Of a DNA stretch of 64,000 nucleotides, positions 35,409-45,355 are shown in pieces. This DNA comes from Ciborinia camelliae (taxonomy: Eukaryota > Ascomycota > Leotiomycetes > Helotiales > Sclerotiniaceae): positions 1,589,650 to 1,653,649 of the forward strand of contig JANPYM010000008.1 of assembly GCA_025890175.1 (NCBI GenBank), written 5' to 3'. The notes under the pieces are model-generated. The model was not told where the DNA came from, ran no database searches, and saw only the letters and a program-made list of their open reading frames with translations. Position 1 is the first letter of the stretch. Every line of letters begins with the position of its first letter. Position numbers and translations under genes: made by a program.

Positions 35409-35888
35409 TCATTTCAGATAGAGCATATATGTCTGATGTGGTAAACCTACATCTCTAACCGCATACTCATAAAAGCAATTAACATTTGTAGAAGGGCTAT
35501 AGAAAGGCAACCCCGTCCCCTTAATAGTCGCAGCCGGGCCCGCAAAACTGCCAATCTTAGCCGATGCAACGATATCTTCATAGGCCGCCGAAGAAGCATT
35601 CTTGGGGATGGTGGTGGTCAATGTGAATGGGGTGGTGATGGAAATCTGGCGCCCTTCAAATGTAACGGCTTTCTGGGCGCTGATCACTCCAATGGCTTGG
35701 GGGGTGGGGTCTTCGGAGACGTAGTCCGGGTAGTACCAGAAGGCTGAGGCGTATGATGCTGATGTGACGTTGTTGTAGCAGTTGGCGAGGATATAGAGCT
35801 CGGCGGTGTCGCGCTTGGTCACGTCAATGGGAGATGAGAGGGAGAGGGTGGCGAGGGCCAAGAGGCCAGTGATGAGTGAGACGAACAT
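35409..35888 (-). CDS. Small secreted protein, candidate effector-type
   Basis: A single frame of 159 residues starting at ATG 35888. The first 20 residues (MFVSLITGLLALATLSLSSP) are a clear signal peptide. A dibasic Lys-Arg at 28-29 (DVTKR) fits Kex2 processing. The mature part has two cysteines (ILANCYNN near residue 38, NVNCFYEY near 139), probably one disulfide, and many Thr/Ser/Ala residues. No known domain is visible. A longer frame continues upstream of 35888 but would destroy the signal peptide. The last 15 residues may not be real: GTAGGT at about residue 147 could be a splice donor. Function unknown; small secreted cysteine-paired proteins of fungi include effectors and cell-wall proteins. 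Confidence 0.75.
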   Translation of the reverse strand: MFVSLITGLLALATLSLSSPIDVTKRDTAELYILANCYNNVTSASYASAFWYYPDYVSEDPTPQAIGVISAQKAVTFEGRQISITTPFTLTTTIPKNASSAAYEDIVASAKIGSFAGPAATIKGTGLPFYSPSTNVNCFYEYAVRDVGLPHQTYMLYLK

Positions 35889-38002
35889 TGTGGTGATGTG
35901 GCTAGGATTGATGAGTTGGATTGGATGATTTAGGATTTGACTGAACAGTGGGTAGATAGTATTTGAGATCTCGGCTTGCGTGATATGATAAACATTATAT
36001 GGAGGTAAGACTTCCTTATATACTCCCCAATAAATCCATCTTGGAACATCCTCTTTGGGTGGAGAGGGAAAACCCCGCCTTGTCCACTCTTTCCACTTAT
36101 CTAGTACTTGGACCCTTACCCTTGTCTCCAAATATGGCCCGACGAGCTTCTGTATATCACATATGTATTGGGTTGACTTACAATAGCGTAACCACAAAAC
36201 TTACAACCAGGATGTGCTTCTATTTTAATATACAGAAGAGAAAAATCGGGAAGGTTATCGATTATTTTATGTATAGTCTAGATCTGTAAAATATCACTTT
36301 GAAATATTCCAGATTTTATAGAGAAAAGAAATGGAAAGAAAAACTTAATAAATTAATAATCAAGTAATTATACTATACTTATTTTGCTTATTTTTCAGTC
36401 TCAAACTTTAAAGATATCTTCATCGTAGAAATCAATCTTATTGATCAAACCTCCCTAAGTTATATCCTTAAGATTGCCCCGCCCCACAGAAGTTCGAAAC
36501 ATGTAAATCCTACCTCGGTCAAAGTTACTATCAGTCTATCACGGAAACGATCCAGGTAGATATTCGCATTAATGAAAATTTAGAACTATTTTCTAAAAAG
36601 AGCATATGGGAAGTGAATTCTAAATAGAAGGAAGCCGTACGCTTAAGAGACCTTCAAGACCTCCGGCTTGGGGTAACCGATATCACGTGGGCTACACTAT
36701 GTGAACTCACCATATAACCTAGCGCTTCGTCACACTATAACGACAGATGTAATCATTTCAACGGATATAATGATTAAAGTGGTTATATGTCAGACCTGAA
36801 TGCCCCCCATCCCTCGTATAAGCTGCTTATTTAATGCCTCCGCTGTTGTCTCTCTGATGAAAATGAAGGAATGAGGGAGGGCATATCGGTAAGGTTAGTA
36901 GCAGTGCAGTACACAGTATATGTGGCAACTTGCTACGCCTCTGGTTTGGAAACCTTACCTGCAGCAGAAAATCGGCGGAGTGAAAATTAAAGTAGGTAGA
37001 AAGACTACCTACCTACCTAGTTAGGTCCCTAGGTAGGTAGGTAGGTATTTAGGAGGCTGCAAATTCGTGGCTGCCTTGTGTAACCATAGTTCCTACCCAC
37101 CTACCCAGGTAGGTAGATGGAATATAAATTAATTAATTGTGACAGGTCAGAAATTTCGATCTAGTGTCTGCAGTTTTGAATATCATAATTCATGAGTGGT
37201 TTTTGATATACAGAAAAGGCGGGAGTATCCGAGAACTAGAAGGTCGTTGTCAATATCAATTCCATGTAAATACATTGTTGAAATACTTTCATTAAATCCT
37301 ATCTCGAGCCTCCAGCTGCTTGAGAACCGTGGTTGAATAAAAAAGTTCAGTCTCCAATCTCTAATCTCCAATGCTACTGTAGTAACTATACCGGATCTCG
37401 GCTCATCACCCCACGATGGGAAGCTTATTATCAATTCATCATACATATTATGATTCGCAGGCAGGGGATTGATGCAGCGGGCTTTATACTTTATTTGGAA
37501 GGTGGGATTCCTCCCCTCTTTCTCCTCCATACATACTACTTGTGCAGGGTTGCTATCTTTCTCTTCTTCCAATTCGAATTTCGAACCGATAGATAAATGG
37601 CGAGCCGAGACCAGACCAGGCCTCATGTTGAAGAACTATCTAGGTAGGTAGGTATTGCGGTGGCAATATGAGTGTGAAAGTATGAGTGAGAAACTGTTCT
37701 TGGGGGATTAGACTCGAGCTTATCGGCTTCGTCAATATTGATTATTTTCCGTATACTCTTTTTTGTTTGCATTTCTTTTCTTCTTGTTTTGCATTTCAAT
37801 ATATTGATTGTCCAAGAGAGTTTGGTTCTTGAAGATTAGTGTTCTTCTGATCTCCCAATGGAAATCACTCCCTGGGAATTCCTTTACCTGTTTGAATTTA
37901 TGGTAAAATAAAATAGTTGAATGTTATTCACGAGTGAAATAGTCCTCTTTACAGTACATGACAATGATAAATAATATGCACTATCCCATATAACCTCGCC
38001 CC
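35889..38002. other. Gene-poor interval with TACC/TAGG palindromes
   Basis: At 36990-37055 there is a dense block of TACC and TAGG units arranged as an imperfect inverted repeat around CCTAGTTAGGTCCCTAGG, with further units at 37095-37115. A 147-residue minus-strand frame at 37183-37626 has no recognisable motif and I left it unassigned. Confidence 0.55.
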
Positions 38003-38689
38003 CTAAGAACAACCACAACAACAACAACTTTCCCCCGCAACCTTTCCCCAAATCTTCCTCAACAGACCACGAAACCCATTATTTTCCTCCTCCTCCTCAT
38101 CATCATCCTGCCAATCAAGCATCTCAGCAATTCTCCTCTCCTTCATGGCATCCGGTTCATCCCCCTCCAACCCCAATCTATTGACTCTATCCCCAGTGCG
38201 TCGTCCATGAGCATCATCATCCTCATCATGATTGTTAACATCCTCGACATTTTCCCTGCCACCCATCTTCCCCTCCTCCACAACCCCAACCCCAACCGAC
38301 CCCCCCTCATCAATCCTCGATGTCCTCGACCCACTCCCCAACGCAAACCCAAACTCTCGTCCCATATTCAAGCCCGGGAGATCGATACTGGGTTGACCAA
38401 ACGTCTCTTCTTCTGGAAGAGAAAGAGTCAATGACGTTTTCGATCTCGACGCAAGTGCAGATTCTCCATCCACTTCTCCGTGTCTGCGAAGTTTTCTCAC
38501 GGGCGAAGGAGGACATGAAGTCAAAGCATGAGGCGTGAGTGATCTGGTGATCTCGGCCGTATTGGAAGAAGAGTGTTTGGTAGGACACTTCAAAGATGTG
38601 GTGTGAAGAAACGAAGCCCCGGGTGTCGAAGGTCGAGAATGGATTCGGGACGACGGGGGTTTGAGGATGGGAGACTCGGCACCGCTCAT
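38003..38689 (-). CDS. Hypothetical protein with a poly-cysteine C-terminus
   Basis: A single-exon frame starting at ATG 38689 (MSGAESPILKPPSS) gives 228 residues. A longer in-frame extension upstream begins with hydrophobic residues but lacks the protein-like composition of the rest, so I prefer 38689. Residues 1-100 are Ser/Pro/Arg-rich. The middle is Gly-rich, followed by Asp/Glu-rich segments, a basic amphipathic stretch (RGLLRKIWGKVAGE) and a terminal CCCCGCS. Clustered C-terminal cysteines next to a basic helix are a typical S-palmitoylation and membrane-anchoring arrangement. I recognise no catalytic domain, and the family is unknown to me. Confidence 0.7.
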   Translation of the reverse strand: MSGAESPILKPPSSRIHSRPSTPGASFLHTTSLKCPTKHSSSNTAEITRSLTPHALTSCPPSPVRKLRRHGEVDGESALASRSKTSLTLSLPEEETFGQPSIDLPGLNMGREFGFALGSGSRTSRIDEGGSVGVGVVEEGKMGGRENVEDVNNHDEDDDAHGRRTGDRVNRLGLEGDEPDAMKERRIAEMLDWQDDDEEEEENNGFRGLLRKIWGKVAGESCCCCGCS

Positions 38690-39323
38690 CTCTCTGAACC
38701 TGTTTTGGGGATTTGCGTTTCCTGTGTGGATGTTTGAGATTGATGATAAGCTTTGAAAAAAGAGATGAGGAAGAAGAAGGAAATGAATGGGTGGAAACAC
38801 GAGCTTGGTTGGTATGATCGAGGTTATCTTAATCAAGACATCTTGTGTTGTGTTGAGGTCTTCTTATGTTACACATGTCGATCAATGTATTTGACTGGGA
38901 AATTGGTGCGACGGCATTATTCCAGAAGAGATTGAGGTTTGAGCTTCCCCGGAAAATGTGCAAGCTATGATGAATTACCGTTTGTTAGGCATTGATACTC
39001 TGGTTCAATTGAACTCACCTCGTTTCTTACAACCTTTTCTCGATCCTGTCACACACTTTTAAAATACAATAAAATCCCGTTGTACAGGTTTTCCCTCTAC
39101 CTCCTAATGGCAGTAATGGTTTCTTGTTTTTCGTATTTACGGAACTGTATTGAGAGGATATGGAGAAAGCAGCTTGGCCATTCCAGCAATGGGAGATAAA
39201 TAGGAAATTTGAAGAGAAGAAAAGTGAGACTTGGTCGTTTATTCTTTGTTTACTTTTGGAATATATATCAGAGTGTAAACCTCAACACCTTCTAACAATG
39301 AGATAAAAATCAACATCACCCCT
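38690..39323. other. Intergenic
   Basis: No gene visible. It is the upstream region of the poly-cysteine protein gene and the 3' flank of the zinc-ribbon membrane-protein gene. Confidence 0.6.
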
Positions 39324-41163
39324 TTACATAACCAACAAACTCTGCACAGCTCCCACACTAATCGCTGCAAAGCTAACCATATATCCCGCGATTGCAAAAG
39401 CATCCTGAATACTATGTTTATACACAGCCCAAAGAATTGCGAGAAGTAAGCTTCCAAGTCCAAATATGACAAATGCAATTATCCAAATACTTTTCATATC
39501 CCAACCTTCCACAAACTCTAGTCCCCAGCCAAAATTCGTAAGTTGTCCTTTTTTACAACAGAGTTTCTCTTTTAGCTTTTTGGGGAACCGATCAAGACAC
39601 ACGGTATCTTCATCGGCATGTGATGGGTGTAGGAAGAAATGCATCAGGTGATTGTCACCTATTGGGGGAATCACTTGGGGAGGTGCGGGCGAGTATCGAT
39701 ATTCAATGTGGCCGGGAGGTGGTATAACGTCCTTTTGGCGAACGTCGATGAGAGAGCTGCGATACATCTCGAAATGCACAAATTTTATCGATTTGAGCGT
39801 TCTTAATGACATAAGATTAATGAAAGAACCTCTCATTGATTTGTAAGTGGAGCGGAGGATGCTGAAGAGTGACTGATCGGACTTGGGCTCAAGATTATGA
39901 AGGTCCAGCTGTAGAAGTCGAGTACCATAGCGGCCCGAGGGGTAACACAAAAGAAGATATAAAAGTTCTACTGGAAGTGGTGTTGGCTCTGCAGCTTTTG
40001 GATTATTTGGATCAAGTTGGTTTTTCGGAGGTTCGTGAGTTGGAAGTCCAGATTTGAGGCTTTTTCGAGCGGAATAAGAGTTCCAGAATGTGAAAATAGA
40101 GGAAAAGCTGCTCGAGGAGGATTGATTACAGCTATTGATGGTTGAGCTTCGGCTTGTGTTAGTGCTCCCTGAGTCGTGGCTTACGAGAGCTTGTTTGAGT
40201 CGTTCTGCCGCTCCGGGATGAAGTTCTGTAAAGTCGTCGTAAATTTTGTGTCCGCATTTCTGTCATTATTAACTGATGTTTGGGAAGTATACATTTATTG
40301 GACGATACTTACACAACGCCATTCAATCCTTGTCTTCCCATTCGCGATTGGTGGTCTTTTCCATATCGGAATAGCGTTAGCTAAGAGTGCCAACTTTTGC
40401 GAAATTGGTTGATACACTTTTCTGATTATCTCTAATTTCAGATTTGGTGGAGATTGCTTGAATTCATTCAATGGCATGAGGGTATCGGTACCTTCCTCTA
40501 CATTCACAGAAGTCATAACAAATTCCTCCTTGAAGTCTTGGAGAATTTCAGGCATTGCAGTCGCCAAAGCGTTTTGTTTCGAAGAGAAGCTATTCTGTCG
40601 GCTAGTTACCGTTAATTTTGATACAGCTTGTTCTTGGAGACCCGTTGGGTTTCTTGACGCACGAATTCTCACCCACTCGACTGTACAGTATGCACATCGT
40701 TGGTAGCCGCATTTTGTACAGTGATTATGAAGAGCTGCAGTCAGTGCCCCGTCACCGTCCAAACCGCAATAACAGCAGTACCAAACTTTATGGTATATAT
40801 ACTTGGCACCGGCACACTCCGCTAACAGATTTCGTTTCAAGCCACATCTTTGCATGCCAGGCGGAATAGTGGAAGGTATAACTTTCTCTGGCTGCCCACC
40901 TTGAGTCTTTTTGCAACCCATAGATGTGTGTTTCTAGAGATTAAGTTAGACTTGACAATTCAACTAAAGGTTTCAGGTATACGAACTTCCAAGTCATCAT
41001 TTATCGAAAACATCCCCTCATAATCGTCGGAAGTGGAAACCCGCCCGGTCGCATGCTTGTATCGGTGCAATTGCAAATCTTCAGCTCTATCCCCTCCACT
41101 GTTTCCGCTGCCATTTTCGTTGGGTTGAATCTGAGGGGTATGGGATGCTTTTGTATGCCTCAT
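39324..41163 (-). CDS. Zinc-ribbon-like protein with C-terminal transmembrane pair (fungal family)
   Basis: Three exons on the minus strand (41163-40987, 40933-40313, 40259-39324) give 577 residues. The first intron uses a weak GTTCGT donor but has a good TCTAAC branch and CTAG acceptor. Residues about 105-140 hold a cysteine/histidine cluster (WYCCYCG, HNHCTKCG, RCAYC) that looks like a zinc ribbon. Across the second intron the motif WRCKCGHKIYDDFTE forms a second Cys/His block. A long core follows (CYPSGRYGTRLLQLDL, FVHFEMYRSSLIDV, HPSHADEDTVCLDRFPKKL, GWGLEFVEGW). Two hydrophobic helices (IWIIAFVIFGLGSLLLAILW and AIAGYMVSFAAISVGAVQSLL) end the protein. I recall this architecture as a repeated, uncharacterised family in filamentous ascomycetes. 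If exon 1 is wrong, translation would start at 40921. Confidence 0.75.
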
Positions 41164-42880
41164 TTCAATTGATGAAGTTCTATTTTGAGATAGAGTAGGC
41201 GGAAATAAGGGTTTATATGCTTTAGGTATTGAGGTTTCTCAAAAAGATATAAAATTGGATTACTCAAATTTATAATAGTAGCTTTGCTTCTCTAATCTCT
41301 TCTTGAATCGCGGCCCCGAATTTCACAAGCCGGCGTCAGACATCGAGGGGCCTTGGTAACAAGCTCAATCTCGATGGACAATAGAACATTGGCAAATTCA
41401 GGAAGAGCTCGATGGAAAAATGGACAACAGAGGTAATAAGGCAGCCGAGAGTCACAATATTATATAGATTGTGAGGCGGTGGGGTCGATGAGTACAACTC
41501 CATCAGCCTCTTATGCCTGCACTGCGCATAGCACGGGGCTGTGTGGAGTACAAGTCAAGATGGAGACCAAAAAGGATTCGCCATCATGCCGAATCGCTGA
41601 CCATCAAATCAACATACACGATCAAGCTGCGCCGATGAAGATCTTACTTGGAATCATCAGATAATGCGAAAATGCTTGGTCACTAGAGTGAGGAGATGTA
41701 GAGAACTGGCGAGGAGTTCTGTTTGACAATTCGTTTTCATACAGGCAATCATCATTACTAAATGTATTGTAGGACAAGTGTTTTGTTGCTGTAGGGTTAA
41801 GATATGATGGGAAATTTGTGTTGGCTCCGTGGATTGTTGATACTCCCTAGGTAGGTATTGACCAGACTCGTTGTTGAGACTATGTTTTGCTCTTTCGTGC
41901 CGTTCGTCGCTTTAAGGTTAGGTACCTAGTACCTAGTATGTATAGAACTGTCTTTGCTACCTAGGTAGTAATGATTGATACAATAAAAACCATCTCGCTC
42001 CCTTCAACGCGAAGCGGCATACAATCGTCGATTATTTCATCGCGGAAAGAGGTGAAAGAGGTGAAAGAGGTACCGTCGACCAGTCCCTTCAATGTTCCTC
42101 TTATCCGCTACCAACAGAAGCCCCGCCATGGTAGATATCAATCCATCTCATAGATACTCACGGGCCACGGTCCACGGGCCACGGTCCCACGGTCCACCAC
42201 TCACTCCTACGTCCCCACTCCCCAGACTTCCTTGCTACCCTAACCTAAACCATATTACCTTCCGCCCATCTCCCCATCTCCCATCAATACCTTCATGTTT
42301 CCCATCTGACATGGAAATGTCTTTCCTTTGCCCGGTTGCTGGTTGGTGGGGATAATGATCCGATTGTGATCAAAAGGCTTGTACGGAGTACGAAAGCTTA
42401 CTCTAACTCTCTTCTCTTCTATATCTACTCTTCCTCAAAAACTGGTCTCCGTATCACGAAATCAACAAGTGATCCATCCTTCTTTGTCGTGCCGCTCGGA
42501 ACATAAGAAATCCGGATCAATATCCCGATATGGAGTAAAAAGCCTGGTAGCTGCAGAAATAAAGGATACTGGCATACGGAAAATCGCCCCAAAATGCAAC
42601 ATTCAACCTATTTTCGATATACTTTCTTTCAACTGGTCATCAGTACTGATATAATTGGCTTTCCAAGCTCAATTAGTGTGACTACGCGCAAGGGTTGACA
42701 TAGCGCAGTCAGCCACATTTTTCGTGAATCAAATCAAACCTGCCCTATATCTGGACCTCAACTCACGGTCTAAAGTATAGCAACATGCGATTGATAGTTT
42801 GCGACGATGAACTCTTGGAAACTTTCCCTTTAGATATGAATTGATAATTAATGTTTTAATGATATCGAGGTTTTGCTAAA
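41164..42880. other. Gene-free interval
   Basis: No gene is supported. Palindromic CCTAGGTAGG-type units occur at 41846-41858 and 41958-41968, a GGTGAAAGA triplication lies near 42050-42070, and a CACGGGCCACGGTC duplication at 42158-42195. The last 200 bases are the promoter side of the DOMON gene. Confidence 0.55.
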
Positions 42881-44468
42881 ATGAAGTTTTATGCTATCGC
42901 GACAAGTCTCGTCGCACTCGCGATTCTGGAATGTGGTAAGCAATCGCAAATCTCAAGGACATAACCTCTTACCAATACAATTACTAACAAAAAATATAGT
43001 CTCTGCCGTTGCAACCTTTTCTCCATCCGGTGGTCCAACATATTCCCTGGGAATTCCACCCTCGACAGTTTCAGCAGGCACAGGAAACATATATATGCAA
43101 CTGAGCGCATCAGATACATATCAATGGGTTGCATTAGGAATTGGTCGCACCATGGCTGGCGCATATATATTCATAATATATAGTGATGGGAATGGAAACG
43201 TGACGATTAGTGCGAGGGATGGCGGTCAAGGCCATGTGGAACCAACGGAGGACGGAGGACTAGCAAGTAAGGTGCAATTGCTGGAGGGTAGTGGGGTTAT
43301 CGGAGGTGTGATGAGGGCAAATCTCTTGTGTATGTCTTCTTCCAGTCACTGGAGAGCCTTAATCATTCCCCATCTCAAAGAGTGGATCGGACGAGAGAAA
43401 TCCAATGGTCAATGCAAGCTAATAAGTATAAAAATAGGTACAAACTGCCCTCTCACGTCCACAACGACCACGTCCTCACCGTGGATAGCAGCTTGGAATA
43501 AAGGATCTCCAATCGATAGCACTTCCACGTCCTATTTTATCAACCAACACGATGACGATAGCTACCGACAGTTTACATACGATCTCACAGCTGCTGCAAT
43601 CAATTCAGACAAGAACCCGTTCCTATCGACTGCTACAAGCCCATATGTATCTGGATCTGGTTCACCATCTGTAACAGCATCACATCCCTCTTCTAGCTCG
43701 GGTTATGATACCGGAAATGAGGGTGGAGAAGGAAGTGAAGAGTACGGAACTTCGGTCTCAACAATCAATGCCTACAATATTGCTCACGGTACTATAATGG
43801 GCATAACGATGGTTATTATCTTCCCCCTAGGTGCAATATCCATGACTGTATTCGGGAAATGGTGGATACATGCAGCTATTCAAGCATTTGGTTTGGTGAT
43901 GCTGATTGTTGGATTTGGATTGGGCGTAAAGTTGGCGATGTTTAAGGATTATGTAGGTTTCTTTCCTCGCCTTTTAGATGATCCCTCAATTATTGTCTCT
44001 TTTTCTTCGGAATGAAAGTAAAGAAAGACAAGGACTGACATATTGTAGTTATTTAAATATCAAGGCAAGACACATACCAGCTTCGGTCTAGCTCTCTTCA
44101 TCTTCTTTCTCATCCAACCGATCTTGGGCCTCCTTCATCACTTCGCTTACCAAAAACAACACGCCAGAGGCTTTCTGGGGTACATACACATTTGGTATGG
44201 CCGCGCCCTGCTGATATTAGGAATAATCAATGGGGGCTTAGGATTACAATTAGCTAGAAATACGAAGGGCGGGGAGATCGCTTATGGACTAGTAGCGGGT
44301 TTGATAGCCTTGGCTTATATAACAATAGTCCTATCCAAAAGCATGGGAAAGTTTATTGGCAATCAGGTGACGAGGGACAGGAATGGAGAGAAAGGAAGAC
44401 ATAATGGGGAGAGAATACCAATGAAAGATAGGATACCGGCGAGGACAAGGACAAGCGAGAGAATTTAA
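42881..44468 (+). CDS. DOMON-cytochrome b561 membrane redox protein
   Basis: Four exons (42881-42935, 43000-43329, 43438-43952, 44049-44468) give 439 residues. A signal peptide (MKFYAIATSLVALAILECVSA) is interrupted by the first intron. Residues 20-180 form a cellobiose-dehydrogenase-type cytochrome (DOMON) domain, with the heme-ligand candidates Met in GRTMAGA and His in GHVEP. A Ser/Gly linker leads to five helices of a cytochrome b561 module with the expected histidines: NIAHGTIMG, WWIHAAIQ, LGLLHHFAY and GYIHIWYGR. The short tail is basic and cytosolic. Such proteins probably carry electrons across the plasma membrane to extracellular acceptors such as ferric iron or oxidases; the actual partner is unknown. 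The long third intron (96 nt) splits the first b561 half from the second. Confidence 0.9.
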
Positions 44469-45355
44469 AGATAAGGTAGTAGAGATGCGATCTGGGGGGT
44501 TAGAGGTTAATACATGTCTATGAGATAAGAACGAGCTTTCCGGGCTAGATAAATATTGGCGCTCGAGGGATTGGACTCATTGCAACTTGCAAGTCGTAAA
44601 CTGATGGTTATGAATTTCTTGATAAGTCACACTTTAAGGGCACCTCACCGCTCGCAGTTGAAATGGACATATGAAACTGAAATTCATTGAACTCGAACCT
44701 AATGATGAATATTATTTCGATACCTTACATACAGTATACATCCGCGTCCCCTAGAAAACTGGATTGCTCGATTGCTCGATAATCTGGTATACCAATTCCT
44801 GAATAGAACGTAACTTCACTTCTCAAGACAGCTCAGCTCAGCTCAGTTCAATGCTCACGAGAGTAAAGATCATAAATATTCCCCGCAGGTGAAATCTGGA
44901 AACTGGAAACTAACTTGTAGTGGCAATATTTTCTCGTTTGATAACCTTGAGGTATTTTATTGGAATAAAATATATTCAGTTCAATAGCTTAGGAAATTTC
45001 GGGTATTGGGCGCAGTTTAGATATTCAACGCAATTTACACATTTAATTCAATTCAAACATTTAGCTTAAATCAGATATTGAACGCAATTTATACATAGGT
45101 ACCTATAATATAATTGAAAAATGCTGCGCAATTCAGATATTCAATGTATTGATTCACTATGGATATTAGACCATTCCACTGTGTCTATATAGAACTCATG
45201 TCACTATTTCACGCCTTCACCATCTGGTCCACCCTCTCTCTACCTTGGGAGTTACTATTTCTTTCCGTTCATAAATCTCGCATTCCTATCCCAGAGTGAT
45301 ATATATCATGACTTAGTGCCACTTTAGTGCAACCTTCCTCCCCCGGAGAGACTTC
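44469..45355. other. Intergenic between convergent genes, with a degenerate AT repeat
   Basis: An AGATATTCAACGCAATTTA unit at 45019-45042 recurs at 45073-45096 with few changes, and a shortened form lies near 45127-45150. A CAGCT run is at 44830-44846. No gene. Confidence 0.6.

Noticed and set aside
37183..37626. 147-residue minus-strand frame
   Set aside because: No recognisable motif, no signal peptide, no splice pattern; composition compatible with chance in an AT-rich interval.
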